From Allorhizobium sonneratiae (lineage in GTDB: Bacteria; Pseudomonadota; Alphaproteobacteria; Rhizobiales; Rhizobiaceae), in assembly GCF_023700755.1 (NCBI RefSeq), contig NZ_JAMKOJ010000001.1:496001-560000 (forward strand): DNA of 64,000 nucleotides. Direction: 5' to 3'. How positions within the stretch are numbered: position 1 is the stretch's first letter; every line of letters starts with the position of its first letter. The translations under genes and the position numbers were made by a program. Shown piece by piece: positions 19,134-29,833 of the stretch. Under the pieces are notes generated by a model. It did not search any database and had not been told where the DNA came from. It was given only the letters and a program-made list of their open reading frames with translations.

Positions 19134-20801
19134 ATGGCGCAAACCGGAATGGGCAAAGGCAAAGGAAAGAACAGTGCCGCAGACTGGTGGCGTGGCGCGG
19201 TGATCTATCAGGTCTATCCGCGGTCGTTCCAGGACAGCAATGACGATGGCATCGGCGATCTGAAAGGCATTACCCGTCGTCTCGATTATATTGCCTCGCT
19301 CGGTGTCGATGCGATCTGGCTTTCACCCTTCTTCACCTCGCCCATGGCGGATATGGGCTATGATGTCTCCGATTACTGCGATGTCGATCCGATGTTCGGC
19401 ACGCTTGCCGATTTCGACGCACTGGTGGAAAAAGCCCATGGGCTTGGATTGAAAGTCATCATCGATCAGGTGATTTCCCATACCTCCGACCGTCATCCCT
19501 GGTTTCGCGAAAGCCGCGCCAGCAAAGACAATCCCAAGGCGGACTGGTATGTCTGGGCCGATCCGAAGCCGGATGGCAGCGCGCCGACCAACTGGCTGTC
19601 GATCTTTGGTGGTCCGGCCTGGGAATGGGACGGTGTGAGACGGCAATATTACATGCATAATTTTCTGGCGAGCCAGCCGGATCTGAATTTTCACAATCCG
19701 GAGGTTCAGCAGGCGGTGCTGGAGGCGGCCCGCTTCTGGCTGGAGCGTGGTGTTGATGGTTTCCGCCTCGATACGGTGAATTATTACTTCCACGACAGGC
19801 AGTTGCGCGACAACCCGCCGCATACGGCCAATGATGGCGAGGGCGTTGGGCTGGATGCCTCCGATGTCAATCCTTACGGGATGCAGGATCATATCTACGA
19901 CAAGACCCGGCCGGAAAATATCGGCTTCCTGCAAAAGCTGAGGCACCTGCTCGATGGCTATGGTGCGCGCACCACGGTGGGCGAGGTGGGTGACGGCGAA
20001 CGGTCCCTGAAAACCGTGGCGGCCTATACCAGCGGCGGCGACAAGCTGCATATGTGCTATACATTCGATCTGTTGGGTCCGGAGTTTACGGCCTCCCATA
20101 TCCGCGACTGCGTCACCTCGTTTCAGCAGGTGGTGCAGGATGGCTGGGTCTGCTGGGCCTTCTCCAATCACGATGTCATGCGCCATGTCAGCCGCTTCAG
20201 CCTGAGCGCCGAAGAGCAGCCTGCCGTGGCCAAGCTGGCCTTGACGGTTCTCTCCAGCCTCAAGGGGTCGATCTGCCTTTATCAGGGCGAGGAGCTTGGC
20301 CTGCCGGAGGCGGAGCTTGCTTTTGAAGACCTGCGCGATCCCTATGGAATCCGCTTCTGGCCAGCCTTCAAGGGGCGCGATGGATGCCGCACGCCGATGG
20401 TATGGAATGCGGCTGAGGACAATGCCGGCTTTTCCGGCGGCACGGCATGGCTTCCGGTGCCGCAGGCGCATACGGCACTCGCTGTCGATCAGCAGGAGAG
20501 CGATGCAGCTTCGGTGCTAAACCATTATCGGGCCACGCTACACTTGCGTAAATCCCATCCGGCGCTGGTCGATGGCGAGATTGAATTTCTGAGCCTGCCG
20601 GACAATCTTCTGGCCTTCATCCGCAAGGGCCATGGCGAAACACTGCTCTTTGTCTTCAATCTCGAAAGGGAGCGAAAAGAGGTGGAATTGCCCGCTTCGC
20701 TGAGGCTTGCCGAAGACCTTGCCTTACCGGGCATGCGGGCGAAGCGTGAAGGCCGGCTTCTGGTCTTGCAGGGGCTGGATGGCTTCTGCGCTCGCCTCTG
20801 A
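19134..20801 (+). CDS. aglA: Alpha-glucosidase (GH13)
   Basis: A 555-residue intracellular exo-enzyme cleaving a-glucosides such as maltose, sucrose or trehalulose-type sugars. GH13 conserved regions are in order: WWRGAVIYQVYPRSF, DAIWLSPFFTSPMADMGYDV, the region I segment VIIDQVISHTSDRHPWF, region II GVDGFRLDTVNYYFHD (nucleophile Asp), region III TVGEVGD (acid/base Glu) and region IV AFSNHDVMRH. This matches rhizobial AglA. Unlike the usual aglEFGAK operon, no ABC sugar transporter is adjacent. The ATG at 19134 has AAAGGA upstream; an in-frame ATG sixteen codons earlier is possible. No signal peptide. Confidence 0.88.
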   Translation: MAQTGMGKGKGKNSAADWWRGAVIYQVYPRSFQDSNDDGIGDLKGITRRLDYIASLGVDAIWLSPFFTSPMADMGYDVSDYCDVDPMFGTLADFDALVEKAHGLGLKVIIDQVISHTSDRHPWFRESRASKDNPKADWYVWADPKPDGSAPTNWLSIFGGPAWEWDGVRRQYYMHNFLASQPDLNFHNPEVQQAVLEAARFWLERGVDGFRLDTVNYYFHDRQLRDNPPHTANDGEGVGLDASDVNPYGMQDHIYDKTRPENIGFLQKLRHLLDGYGARTTVGEVGDGERSLKTVAAYTSGGDKLHMCYTFDLLGPEFTASHIRDCVTSFQQVVQDGWVCWAFSNHDVMRHVSRFSLSAEEQPAVAKLALTVLSSLKGSICLYQGEELGLPEAELAFEDLRDPYGIRFWPAFKGRDGCRTPMVWNAAEDNAGFSGGTAWLPVPQAHTALAVDQQESDAASVLNHYRATLHLRKSHPALVDGEIEFLSLPDNLLAFIRKGHGETLLFVFNLERERKEVELPASLRLAEDLALPGMRAKREGRLLVLQGLDGFCARL

Positions 20802-20972
20802 GTCGTTTTTTGTCGCAAAATCGGCCAATTTACAGCCTCCGCTTGCTTGCGGCGGCTTGGCCGTCTGTGGAAAAGTCGTAAAAAATTAATGTTTTATGCA
20901 GTGTCACAGGTAGACCACATTTCTGCCATGTGGCGGGATCATTTGAGCCGCAGCAAATGACGGCAATTGCAG

Positions 20973-22874
20973 ATGGGGCATTTGGCAGCGCATATGGCAG
21001 AGATTGAAGTCAGAGATGCGTTCGGCTGTATTCATCCACGGCAAAGGGTTATCAGTTTTTCGCTGCGCAGCCATTGGCGGGCGATGACGGCAATTGTACT
21101 GCTGGCGATTTGCCCGGCCATGGTGTTCTGCATGTTTGCCGGGAGAAGCATTTCCAAGCTGCCTGTTCCTGTTGAAACGGCGACGTTAGCGAAAAAGCGC
21201 CGTCCGGTGACGACCCGCCGACAGGGGCGTGTGCCTATGCCGGCGCAAACGCTGACGCCGAAGCTGGCGCTGCTTGAACGACGCATGGATGGCTCGCTGG
21301 CGCGGAATGTCTATTTTCGCGCTTCCGTTGATCTGGCTCCCACGCCGGAGGCGCGCCCGGAAGAGCCCGCCCATGCTGCCGATGACCAGACAGTGGCCAC
21401 CATGGCCGCCTATCAGGAAGGCGGCAATTCCGGCTTCAATCCTTTTTCGCTGATCATGCGCCCGGGTGGGCAGGCCCCGCCGGTGCTCAAGCCCGGTTCA
21501 AGGCTCAAACCGCTGCCGATCCGGGGCGAACCGATCAATGTCAGCGTGACCAAGGAAACCCCGCCGCCGCCGATGCGCCGCATCGTGGCCATGCCGGTCA
21601 AGAGCGAACCGATCCGCGCCATTGAGGGCGCGCTCGATATCGGCGAGGACGACTGGGCGGCTCTCAGCCATGCACTGGGCACGGCCAGTCTGCAGCCAGG
21701 CGAACGGCTGGAACTGATCATCGGCGATGTCACGCCGGGTACGAAAAGCCCGCACATTCTTCTGGCGCGCTTGACCCGTCCGCATGATCGTGACCGGGTC
21801 GTGGTGCGGATGGATGATGGAAAATTTGGCGATATGCCCAATCCGGCAGTTTACAAGCGCATGGTCGCCGAAGCCTTGGCCCATGGTGATGAACCGCGGG
21901 TTGGTCCGACTGTGTTGCGCCCATCGGAGAAAGAGGCGCTTGAAGCCGCGCGGCAGGATTTTCCCCGGCTGATGGCGCGATTGGCCGATAATGATGTGCC
22001 GCCGGAGGTTGGGCTGCAGGTGGTATCGCTGTTGCGCAAGAACGGCATTGAGCTGAATGACGATGGCGATCTGCCGCCGCATCTGGACATGGTGTTCCGG
22101 CGCACCTCGACCGGCCATGCCGATCTCGTCTTCCTCAACTGTCTTGTCGGCAATGAGGAAAAGCGGTTTTACCGCTATAAGCTGTCAGAAGATGGCGATG
22201 CCGAGTTTTTTGATGAACATGGCCGTTCGGTGTCGAAAATCCTGATGCACAATCCGGTGCCGGACAGCCGCCGCAATGATGGCTTCGGCTGGCGTATCCA
22301 TCCCATTCTCAAGCGACCGGAATTCCATAACGGCGTCGATTTCGATGCGCCGATGGGCACGCCCATCCTTGCGGCGGGTGACGGGGTGGTGACGAAGATT
22401 TCCTGGGAATCCGGCTATGGAAAATATGTCCGGATCAAGCATGATTTCGGTTATACCACCACATACGCCCATATTTCGCGCGCCGCCAAGGATCTGAAGG
22501 TTGGCGATCGCGTGACCCAGGGCGAGGTGATCGCCTATATCGGCTCCACCGGGCTCTCTACCGGCCCGCATCTTTATTACGAATTGCGCGTCGGCGACAA
22601 ATATGCCGATCCGACCAAGGCTCATATCGAAGCTGGAACCGTGCTGCACGGTCAGGAACTCGATGCCTTCCAGCAGCAGATCGACCATGTGCGCTCGATC
22701 ACCAACACCATCACCAATTCGGTGCGCCTGGCGGCCAGTTCCGTCTATAATGCCGCCGACCAGTCGATCGATAATATCGAAGCCTTTGCCGGTCATCTGC
22801 GTCCCGATCTTCCGACCGGAGACGACAGGATGGCGCTGCCGCCCTCGGGACCTCAGTCGATGAGGGCAAACTGA
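20973..22874 (+). CDS. M23-family peptidoglycan endopeptidase, membrane-anchored
   Basis: About 633 residues (start uncertain: TTG 20967, ATG 20973 or ATG 20994). A short basic N-terminus is followed by one hydrophobic segment ([20 protein letters not shown]), a long Pro/Arg-rich periplasmic region, and a C-terminal LytM domain. The Zn site is intact: [20 protein letters not shown] (His452 and Asp456 counting from 20973) and [10 protein letters not shown] (His533). Such enzymes cut peptide cross-links during growth or division, often controlled by coiled-coil activators; none is seen adjacent. The stop overlaps the convergent ade stop region by 22 bases. Confidence 0.88.
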   Translation: MGHLAAHMAEIEVRDAFGCIHPRQRVISFSLRSHWRAMTAIVLLAICPAMVFCMFAGRSISKLPVPVETATLAKKRRPVTTRRQGRVPMPAQTLTPKLALLERRMDGSLARNVYFRASVDLAPTPEARPEEPAHAADDQTVATMAAYQEGGNSGFNPFSLIMRPGGQAPPVLKPGSRLKPLPIRGEPINVSVTKETPPPPMRRIVAMPVKSEPIRAIEGALDIGEDDWAALSHALGTASLQPGERLELIIGDVTPGTKSPHILLARLTRPHDRDRVVVRMDDGKFGDMPNPAVYKRMVAEALAHGDEPRVGPTVLRPSEKEALEAARQDFPRLMARLADNDVPPEVGLQVVSLLRKNGIELNDDGDLPPHLDMVFRRTSTGHADLVFLNCLVGNEEKRFYRYKLSEDGDAEFFDEHGRSVSKILMHNPVPDSRRNDGFGWRIHPILKRPEFHNGVDFDAPMGTPILAAGDGVVTKISWESGYGKYVRIKHDFGYTTTYAHISRAAKDLKVGDRVTQGEVIAYIGSTGLSTGPHLYYELRVGDKYADPTKAHIEAGTVLHGQELDAFQQQIDHVRSITNTITNSVRLAASSVYNAADQSIDNIEAFAGHLRPDLPTGDDRMALPPSGPQSMRAN

Positions 22875-24547
22875 TCGACATCGACCATGCCACGGTCGGA
22901 AATTTTCAGATGCGGAATGACCGGCAGTGGCAGGAAGGCCACCTGCAGAAAGGGTTCCTGCAGCGTCGTTCCCAGTGCATAAGCCGCCTTGCGCAAATCT
23001 TTCAGTGTGTCGCGCACGCTTTCAAACGGCTCAAGGCTCATCAGCCCGGCAACGGGCAGGGCAATCTCGCCGGTAACCCTGCCACCTTCAACCACGACGA
23101 AACCGCCCTTGATCTCAGATAGCCGGTTGACGGCGACGGCCATGTCGTCGTCATCGACCCCGACCACGCAGATATTGTGGCTGTCATGGCCGACCGTTGA
23201 GGCGATCGCTCCCTTTTTCAGCCCGAAGCCCTGGACGAAGCCATTGGCGTGATTGCCGTTCTTGCCGTGACGCTCAATCACGGCAACCTTGATGATGTCG
23301 CGGTCGAGATCGACGCTGGTCTGGTTGCCGCTGGATGGCAGGCGGAAGCGACGATGTTCGGTGATGATCTTGCCGGGCAGCACGCCGATGACCGGTATCT
23401 GCTTTTCTGAAGCCGGAACGGCGAAATCTCCGGCTTTGACGGTTCTGGCCCGCACGCTGTCGAGCCCGACCGGGGCGACCGGCTGGCGTGCGGCAAACAA
23501 TGCATCGCTGACGCGGCGACCGCCGGCAAGGACGATCTCCGCCTTGCAGTTTTCCAGGCTGTCGATGACCACGAGATCGGCTCGCCAGCCCGGGGCGACC
23601 AGTCCGCGATCCCTCAGGCCAAAAGCGCGCGCTGCCGAAATCGAGGCGGCGCGATACATGACCAGCGGCTCGACGCCATGGGCAATGGCGGTGCGGATCA
23701 GATAGTCGAGATGGCCTTCGTCGGCGATGTCGAGCGGATTGCGGTCGTCGGTGCAGAGCGCCAGATGTGGCGACAGCCGCTCGGTCAGGATCGGCAGCAG
23801 CGCATGCAGATCCTTGGAGACGGAGCCTTCGCGCACCAGAATATGCATGCCCTTGCGGATTTTTTCGAGCGCTTCCTCGGGGCTGGTGCATTCATGCTCG
23901 GTGCGGATTTGTGCGGCGAGATAGCCGTTCAGATCCTTGCCAGAGAGAAGCGGCGCATGGCCGTCGATATGGCCGCCCTGAAAGGCTTCGAGCTTGGCCA
24001 TGGCCACCGGGTCCTTATGAATGACGCCGGGAAAATTCATGAATTCGGCAAGGCCGATCACTTTTTCATGGGTGCGGAACGGCAGAAGCCGTTCGATCGG
24101 AAGATCCGCGCCCGAGGTTTCCAGATGGGTGGCTGGCACACAGGAGGAGAGCTGCACACGAATATCCATCACGGTTTCGAGCGCAGAATCGAGAAAAAAC
24201 TGGATGCCTTCGGTGCCCAGCACATTGGCAATTTCATGCGGATCGCAAATGGCGGTCGTCACGCCATGGGGGGCGACGCAGCGGTCGAATTCATGCGGGG
24301 TGACCAGCGAGGATTCAATATGCAGATGGGTGTCGATGAAGCCGGGCACGACGATTCGGCCGGTGATGTCGATGACCTCCAGCCCGTCATAGCTGTCGCC
24401 TGTGCCGACGATCATGTCGCCGCACAGCGCAATATCGCCCGCGACCAGTTCACCGGTGACGAGATCGAAAAACCGACCGCCGCGCAGCACGATATCGGCC
24501 GGTTCACGGCCCACCCCCTGATCGATGCGTCGTTCCAGTGTGCTCAT
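22853..24547 (-). CDS. ade: Adenine deaminase
   Basis: A 564-residue amidohydrolase converting adenine to hypoxanthine, linking to the xanthine dehydrogenase pathway encoded earlier in the window. Family motifs: [22 protein letters not shown] (metal-binding His), [52 protein letters not shown], and the C-terminal [18 protein letters not shown] typical of bacterial Ade. The start was set at 24547, five bases after the aldose epimerase stop with GGGAG upstream; the alternative at 24571 would overlap that gene. Probably co-transcribed with the epimerase. Confidence 0.94.
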   Translation of the reverse strand: MSTLERRIDQGVGREPADIVLRGGRFFDLVTGELVAGDIALCGDMIVGTGDSYDGLEVIDITGRIVVPGFIDTHLHIESSLVTPHEFDRCVAPHGVTTAICDPHEIANVLGTEGIQFFLDSALETVMDIRVQLSSCVPATHLETSGADLPIERLLPFRTHEKVIGLAEFMNFPGVIHKDPVAMAKLEAFQGGHIDGHAPLLSGKDLNGYLAAQIRTEHECTSPEEALEKIRKGMHILVREGSVSKDLHALLPILTERLSPHLALCTDDRNPLDIADEGHLDYLIRTAIAHGVEPLVMYRAASISAARAFGLRDRGLVAPGWRADLVVIDSLENCKAEIVLAGGRRVSDALFAARQPVAPVGLDSVRARTVKAGDFAVPASEKQIPVIGVLPGKIITEHRRFRLPSSGNQTSVDLDRDIIKVAVIERHGKNGNHANGFVQGFGLKKGAIASTVGHDSHNICVVGVDDDDMAVAVNRLSEIKGGFVVVEGGRVTGEIALPVAGLMSLEPFESVRDTLKDLRKAAYALGTTLQEPFLQVAFLPLPVIPHLKISDRGMVDVDQFALID

Positions 24548-24551
24548 GGCG

Positions 24552-25436
24552 TCATTCTCCCGCTTGGACATCGATGGTCAGACTAAAAGCATAATCTGTG
24601 GCAGCGCCAGCCGGAAGCTCTGAGGTATAGGGACGCGCAACAATATCCGCCCCTTTGCCCTGTTGTGCCGCCATGCCGTGCCAGGGCTCGATGCATAAAA
24701 AGGGCGCGCCGGGCTTTTGCCACAGGGCCAGATTGGGCAGGTTTTCAAAGCGGAAGGAAAGAGACGGCGCGCCGTCTGCAGCGTAGGTCAGGCTCTGTCC
24801 TGCACCATCGGGAAAGATCATCGCATCCTCCTCGAAAAGGGTGGGATCAATGGTCAGCGCGCCTTTCCTGAAGGGGGAGGGGCGCGGCGCGGTGCCGAGC
24901 AGGCCGCTCTCCAGCCGGTAAAGCGCCGGCTCTGCGCCAGTGTCCAGCGTGATCGTGTGGTCTTTTCCCTCGCCTCCAGGAAGCGGCAGGCGAAAGGCCG
25001 GATGAAAGCCGATGCCGTAGGGCATGGGGCGATCGCCGAGATTGCGCACGGTGGCTTTCACGGTCAGGCTGTTTTCAACCAGCCTGTGTTCGACGATGAG
25101 GGAAAAGTCGTAGGGGTAGACGGCCCTGGTTTCGGCATCGGCGCGCAGTTCATGGCGACAGGCATCACGTTTGTTTTCGAGACATGTGAAGATGCGGCGC
25201 CTTGCAAAACCATGCTGGGCCATGGGATAAGATCGACCGTCGATGGTAATATGGTCGTCAGGCGCTTTGCCGACGATGGGAAACAGGATGGGAGAACGGC
25301 CTGTCCACCAGGCGGGGTCGCCGTTCCATAACAGTGACTGGCCATTCGCAAGTGTCAGGCTTTGCATCTCGGCGCCCATGGCCGAGATCTCCAGGGTCAT
25401 GTGATCGTTTTGGATCATGCTTGGGATATCTGACAT
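24552..25436 (-). CDS. Aldose 1-epimerase family protein
   Basis: A 294-residue mutarotase-fold protein of the LacX/YeaD-like group. Recognisable parts are [37 protein letters not shown] near the N-terminus, [12 protein letters not shown], the [21 protein letters not shown] segment with the conserved His, and [16 protein letters not shown] with the catalytic-type Glu. It likely acts on a hexose or hexose-6-phosphate; the exact sugar is unknown. It lies directly upstream of ade, four bases between stop and start, with no obvious functional link. Confidence 0.85.
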   Translation of the reverse strand: MSDIPSMIQNDHMTLEISAMGAEMQSLTLANGQSLLWNGDPAWWTGRSPILFPIVGKAPDDHITIDGRSYPMAQHGFARRRIFTCLENKRDACRHELRADAETRAVYPYDFSLIVEHRLVENSLTVKATVRNLGDRPMPYGIGFHPAFRLPLPGGEGKDHTITLDTGAEPALYRLESGLLGTAPRPSPFRKGALTIDPTLFEEDAMIFPDGAGQSLTYAADGAPSLSFRFENLPNLALWQKPGAPFLCIEPWHGMAAQQGKGADIVARPYTSELPAGAATDYAFSLTIDVQAGE

Positions 25437-25707
25437 TGTGCGAGCTCTCTGAAGGATTGCGGATCAAAATTGCGGTGTTTCAAAAGCGACAATATCGCCG
25501 TCTGTTGATCGCCGATACCGACGCATTTGGCTTTTCCCATAAAAAAGGGGTTTTCAAATGCGGCGCAACATGTTCTAAAAGCGACGTCGATTGAGACCCA
25601 ACGTCGCAGAAAGGGCGGTTAAAGCGCGCAAATGCGCACTCACAGCCATGTTCTTATCCGCTATAGATGATGATGTTGGGAACTTAAAAAAACAGGGAGT
25701 ACCTTAT

Positions 25708-26676
25708 ATGCGCCATGCCAGATTGAACGCCCTTGCCATGGGAACGGCCCTCGTTTCAAGTCTTTTTACCTCTTTTGTCGCTGTTACCCCGGCCCGGGCT
25801 GCCGATCCGGCCAGCTGTTCGCCGGTTCGCTTTTCCGATGTCGGTTGGACCGACATCACCTCCACAACGGCAACCGCGACCACGATCCTGAAGGCTCTGG
25901 GCTATGATACCACGACGACGGTTCTGTCGCTGCCGGTGACATACCAGTCGATGAAGAACAAGAACATTGATGTCTTTCTCGGCAACTGGATGCCCAGTCA
26001 GAAAAACGATGTCGAGCCCTTCATCAAGGACAAGTCCGTAGTTTCCATCGGCCCGAACTTGACGGGTGCGAAATATACGCTTGCCACCAATGGCAAGGGT
26101 GCTGAACTCGGCATCAAGGATTTTGCCGATATTGCCAAGCACAAGAAAGAGCTTGACGGCAAGATCTACGGGATTGAGCCGGGCAATGACGGCAATGCCC
26201 ATGTTCTGCAGATGATCAAGACGGATGCCTTTGGCCTGAAAGGCTTTGAGCTGGTCGAATCCTCCGAGCAGGGCATGTTGGCCCAGGTGGCCCGCGCCAA
26301 GAAATCCGGCAAGCCGATCGTCTTCCTCGGTTGGGCACCGCATCCGATGAATGTCACCTACAACATGACCTATCTGACCGGTGGCGACAAGTTTTTCGGT
26401 CCCAATTTCGGCGGGGCTGAAGTCTTCACCAATCTGCGGGCCGGTTACACCACGGAATGCCCGAATGTCGGCAAGTTCATTACCAATCTGAAGTTTACGC
26501 TCGACATGGAAGACAAGATCATGGGCAAGATCCTTGACGATGGCAAGGATCCGTCCGTTGCCGCCAAGGAATGGCTGAAGGCCAATCCCAACGCGATCGA
26601 ACCCTGGCTTGCCGGTGTGACGACCAAGGATGGTCAGCCGGGACTGCCGGCCGTGAAAAAGGCTCTGGGTCTTTAA
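25708..26676 (+). CDS. choX: Choline ABC transporter substrate-binding protein
   Basis: A 322-residue periplasmic binding protein. A signal peptide is clear (RHARLNALAMGTALVSSLFTSFVAVTPARAA, cleavage after ARA). The mature part begins DPASCSPVRFSDVGWTDITSTTATAT and contains VFLGNWMP, YGIEPGNDGN and VFLGWAPHPMN, which supply the aromatic cage for a quaternary ammonium group in ChoX/OpuAC proteins. The ATG at 25708 follows CAGGGAG. In S. meliloti ChoX binds choline and acetylcholine with high affinity. The permease and ATPase genes follow, but only after an unusual 456-bp gap. Confidence 0.92.
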   Translation: MRHARLNALAMGTALVSSLFTSFVAVTPARAADPASCSPVRFSDVGWTDITSTTATATTILKALGYDTTTTVLSLPVTYQSMKNKNIDVFLGNWMPSQKNDVEPFIKDKSVVSIGPNLTGAKYTLATNGKGAELGIKDFADIAKHKKELDGKIYGIEPGNDGNAHVLQMIKTDAFGLKGFELVESSEQGMLAQVARAKKSGKPIVFLGWAPHPMNVTYNMTYLTGGDKFFGPNFGGAEVFTNLRAGYTTECPNVGKFITNLKFTLDMEDKIMGKILDDGKDPSVAAKEWLKANPNAIEPWLAGVTTKDGQPGLPAVKKALGL

Positions 26677-26730
26677 GGCCAGATGAACAGGTCAGGGCGG
26701 AGGCGCGTGTCTCCGTCCGCCGGTTGTTGA

Positions 26731-26760
26731 CGGGCGCATTTTGAAAAGGCGCCCGGTTTT
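26731..26760 (+). terminator. Hairpin terminator/attenuator after choX
   Basis: Stem CGGGCGC (26731-26737) with GCGCCCG (26749-26755), 11-nt loop, followed by GTTTT. It could give high choX expression with reduced read-through into choWV, a pattern common in ABC operons. Confidence 0.7.
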
Positions 26761-27044
26761 GCCTGTTAAAGAGATGTGTGCCAGTATTCTCCACAATCGG
26801 GCAGGTTCTGATTTTTTGTCCGATTGTGGTATCAGGCCCATAGGGCGCGTTGCATCAGGTGCGCCGCGCAAGCTGGATCTTGCGCGGCAAAGGCCGGAAA
26901 GGCATTGTTAAAAGCTTTTTCAGTATGGGGTGTCGCAGCCTCTGGCAGCGGCATTCCGTTTGTTTCACTCGCGGCTTCTGGACGAACGGACTTGCAGCGG
27001 AAGCGTCAACTGGATGCGCAATATGCTGTAAACCGAGAGAGTTG

Positions 27045-27090
27045 CTGCATAATTTTCAACCATGCCGATGTGCGGTTTAAAATTATGCAG
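27045..27090. repeat. Palindrome CTGCATAATTTT / AAAATTATGCAG
   Basis: Two perfect 12-bp arms separated by 22 nt. The arm is shared with the long palindrome at 4336-4393 and with repeat copy B, so this is a diverged member of the same repeat family. Confidence 0.75.
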
Positions 27091-27132
27091 AAGCCCGTTT
27101 GCGAAGCTGCTCCATGAGCGGAAGACGAGAAC

Positions 27133-27978
27133 GTGGATTGGCTGACGGATTACAGAATTCCCATTGGCTATTGGGCCAAAACTTTCGTGGACGGACTGAC
27201 CGATCATGGTCAGTGGTTTTTTGACTATCTTTCCTTTTTGCTGTCGAAAGTGATCGACGCAATCCTGTTTGTCTTCGAGGCACCGCCACCGATCGTGGTG
27301 GTGCTGGCGATCACGGCGATTGCCTATCTGTTGCGGCGCTCGCTTCTGGTGGCATTCCTGACACTTGTGGGTCTGCTGGTGATCGTCAATCAGGGCTATT
27401 TCACCGAAACAGTCGAGACGCTGTCGCTGGTTCTGGCCTCCACTGCTGTGTGCATGGCCATTGGTGTGCCGTTCGGCATTGCGGCTGCGCGCCGTGCCTG
27501 GGTCTATACGATCATGCGGCCCATCCTCGATTTGATGCAGACGATTCCGACCTTCGTCTATCTCATTCCGGCGCTCATTCTGTTCGGTCTCGGCATGGTG
27601 CCGGGCCTGATCGCCACGGTGATCTTCTCCATTCCGGCACCCATCCGCCTGACCCGTCTTGGCATTATCTCGACGCCGCCCTCGCTGGTGGAGGCGGCAG
27701 AAGCCTTTGGCGCGACGCCGTCGCAGGTGCTGCTAAAAGTGGAGTTGCCCTTTGCTCTGCCGCAGATCATGGCTGGTTTGACCCAGACGATCATGCTGTC
27801 GCTTTCCATGGTGGTGATTGCCGCGCTGGTCGGGGCAAGCGGTCTGGGCGTGCCGGTTGTGCGGGCACTCAATACCGTCAATATCGCCAAGGGCTTCGAG
27901 GCGGGGCTTTGCATCGTCATTCTGGCGATCATTCTAGACCGGATGTTTCGTATTTCGGCCGCAGGAGAAGACAAATGA
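27133..27978 (+). CDS. choW: Choline ABC transporter permease
   Basis: A 281-residue inner-membrane permease of the OpuAB/ProW type. About six or seven hydrophobic segments are seen, with the cytoplasmic coupling helix EAAEAFGATPSQVLLKVELPFALPQIMAGL that contacts the ATPase. Translation starts at GTG 27133. The last bases overlap choV by ATGA. Probably a homodimer in the complex. Confidence 0.92.
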   Translation: MDWLTDYRIPIGYWAKTFVDGLTDHGQWFFDYLSFLLSKVIDAILFVFEAPPPIVVVLAITAIAYLLRRSLLVAFLTLVGLLVIVNQGYFTETVETLSLVLASTAVCMAIGVPFGIAAARRAWVYTIMRPILDLMQTIPTFVYLIPALILFGLGMVPGLIATVIFSIPAPIRLTRLGIISTPPSLVEAAEAFGATPSQVLLKVELPFALPQIMAGLTQTIMLSLSMVVIAALVGASGLGVPVVRALNTVNIAKGFEAGLCIVILAIILDRMFRISAAGEDK

Positions 27979-29015
27979 GCGATGCGGTTGTTTTCGATAA
28001 GGTCGACATCATTTTCGGTGATCGACCGCAAAAGGCGCTGGCGCTTGTGGATGCCGGCAGGACCCGTGATGAAATCAACAAGGAGACAGGCCATGTGCTG
28101 GGCGTGGCGGATGCCTCGCTGACCGTCAAGGAAGGCGAAATCCTGGTGCTGATGGGCTTGTCCGGTTCCGGCAAATCCACGCTCTTGCGCGCGGTGAACG
28201 GTCTGGCCCCGGTGGTACGTGGCAGCGTTTCTGTGAAAAGTGCCCATAACGGCATTGTCGATCCTTATCAGGCCAGCCCCAAGGTGCTTCGTCAGTTGCG
28301 GATGCAGAGTGTGTCGATGGTGTTCCAGCAGTTCGGCCTTTTGCCCTGGCGCACGGTGGCTGACAATGTCGGTTTCGGGCTGGAGCTTGCCGGTGTCTCC
28401 GAGCGCGAGCGTAAGGCCCGGGTGATGGAGCAACTGGAACTGGTCAATCTGAGCCAGTGGGCCGAGCGCAAGGTGGATGAACTATCCGGTGGGATGCAAC
28501 AGCGTGTCGGTCTTGCGCGCGCCTTTGCAACCGGCGCACCGATCCTTCTGATGGATGAACCGTTTTCCGCTCTCGATCCGCTGATCCGCACGCGCTTGCA
28601 GGATGAGTTGCTGGAGTTCCAGCGGCGGCTGAAAAAGACGATCCTGTTCGTCAGCCATGATCTTGATGAAGCATTCAGGATCGGCAACCGGATTGCTATC
28701 ATGGAAGGTGGACGGATTATCCAGTGCGGAACGCCGCAGGCGATTGTCGAGAACCCAGCCGATCAGTATGTCGCGGATTTCGTGCAGAACATGAATCCAA
28801 TTTCCATGCTGTCGGCTCGTGATGTCATGAAAGATGGACCGGCTGCCGGTGAAATTTCCGCAACGGCCGGGCCGGACACACCGTTGTTAGACATTATGGA
28901 AGCTATGGCGCGTCAACCGGGTACGGTTGGTATTATTGACAAGGGCATCGTCATTGGCGCCATCACTGCGTCAGATGTGGTTGTCGCACTGACCCGACAC
29001 CGTCAAAAGGTTTGA
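27975..29015 (+). CDS. choV: Choline ABC transporter ATP-binding protein
   Basis: A 346-residue ATPase powering choline uptake. Walker A GLSGSGKST, Q-loop MVFQQFGLLPWRTV, signature ELSGGMQQRVGLARA, Walker B ILLMDEPFSALDPL and switch His FVSHDLDEA are all present. A C-terminal extension of ~70 residues resembles a single CBS-like regulatory domain as in ProV/OpuAA proteins. The N-terminus carries the extra DIIFGDRPQKALALVDAGRTRDEI segment typical of glycine-betaine/choline family ATPases. The start overlaps the choW stop. Confidence 0.94.
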   Translation: MSDAVVFDKVDIIFGDRPQKALALVDAGRTRDEINKETGHVLGVADASLTVKEGEILVLMGLSGSGKSTLLRAVNGLAPVVRGSVSVKSAHNGIVDPYQASPKVLRQLRMQSVSMVFQQFGLLPWRTVADNVGFGLELAGVSERERKARVMEQLELVNLSQWAERKVDELSGGMQQRVGLARAFATGAPILLMDEPFSALDPLIRTRLQDELLEFQRRLKKTILFVSHDLDEAFRIGNRIAIMEGGRIIQCGTPQAIVENPADQYVADFVQNMNPISMLSARDVMKDGPAAGEISATAGPDTPLLDIMEAMARQPGTVGIIDKGIVIGAITASDVVVALTRHRQKV

Positions 29016-29553
29016 AACCACCGTTCAGCAAGTGCATTTGCAGTTGCTGGAATATCGGGACAGTACATCTCTGCCTGTTGCGGGAAATTTGTTCTTGTGT
29101 CGGGCAGAGATCATCGGTTGCGTGAGATATAAGCATCATTATTTTGAATGTGATTCTCATGTTTTCATTTCAGTTTCGTAAATTTGCGTATTGAAATTCA
29201 TTTCTAAATTCTAATATCAAGTATATATTTCTGTTATTGGTTTGTATTTTTGGCTTATGTGTTTTTTATTTTTATTTTATCATAATATTTATTTGTGAAA
29301 TATATATTTCCTGTCCAATCTTCGAAAGATATTTCGTTCATGTTTGTCATGTTGTAAATTTGCATTTTGATTGTTTTTTCATAATGCATTGTTGTTTATG
29401 GATTTGTTTGTTTTTTATTTTCTGATGCTCACGGGTGATGCGTGTATGGTCTTATGTTTTAATAGATTAGAATGATCACAAATTATTGATTGTAGCAGTC
29501 GGCATTACTAGATTTTGGGTATGGATACGGATTTCGCTAAAACTTCGCTTTTA

Positions 29554-29584
29554 TTCAGTTTGCCTTCTATGAGAGCAAACTGAA
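29554..29584. repeat. Perfect 10-bp stem-loop
   Basis: TTCAGTTTGC pairs with GCAAACTGAA around an 11-nt loop. It lies 25 bases from a second hairpin. Possibly the body of a small RNA ending in the next hairpin. Confidence 0.5.
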
Positions 29585-29609
29585 CATTTTTTCTCCTGAT
29601 TCCCATGGA

Positions 29610-29642
29610 TTTTTTGGGATTAATGGGTAAAATCCCAAAAAA
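29610..29642. terminator. Bidirectional terminator-like hairpin
   Basis: TTTTTTGGGAT (29610-29620) pairs perfectly with ATCCCAAAAAA (29632-29642); loop of 11 nt. The flanking T and A runs form part of the stem, so it could act in either direction. Confidence 0.55.
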
Positions 29643-29833
29643 GGGCGAAAAAATCACCAGAGCTCTCCAGCAAGGCAATCATCTTAGGCTGACGGCCAGC
29701 TGAAGGCGATACGTTAAATTTAGGCATATACAAATCTTCTCATATTGGTAGATTCAGATGGTAGGGTTCTTGTGGGATAATCAACAAAGGCCAGGTTGAT
29801 GCATGGCCGATCGCAACAAAGAAAGAGTAGACA

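Larger units (their letters stand above)
26677..27132. other. 456-bp gap inside the choXWV locus
   Basis: Contains no supportable gene. It holds a terminator-like hairpin (26731-26760) and a palindrome of the GCATAATTTT type (27045-27090). Reading frames here are short and overlap each other. Confidence 0.7.
29016..29833. other. 818-bp AT-rich intergenic region
   Basis: Strikingly AT-rich (long T runs at about 29150-29430) in contrast to surrounding genes. The longest frame there encodes only a Phe/Ile/Cys-rich composition artefact. Two perfect hairpins sit at 29554-29584 and 29610-29642. The promoter of the NolR-like gene must lie in the last part. Low GC without genes suggests a decayed insertion or a regulatory/sRNA region. 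Confidence 0.6.

Noticed and set aside
29237..29425. 62-aa plus-strand frame in AT-rich DNA
   Set aside because: Phe/Ile/Cys-rich composition from T-rich sequence; no ribosome site or recognisable feature.
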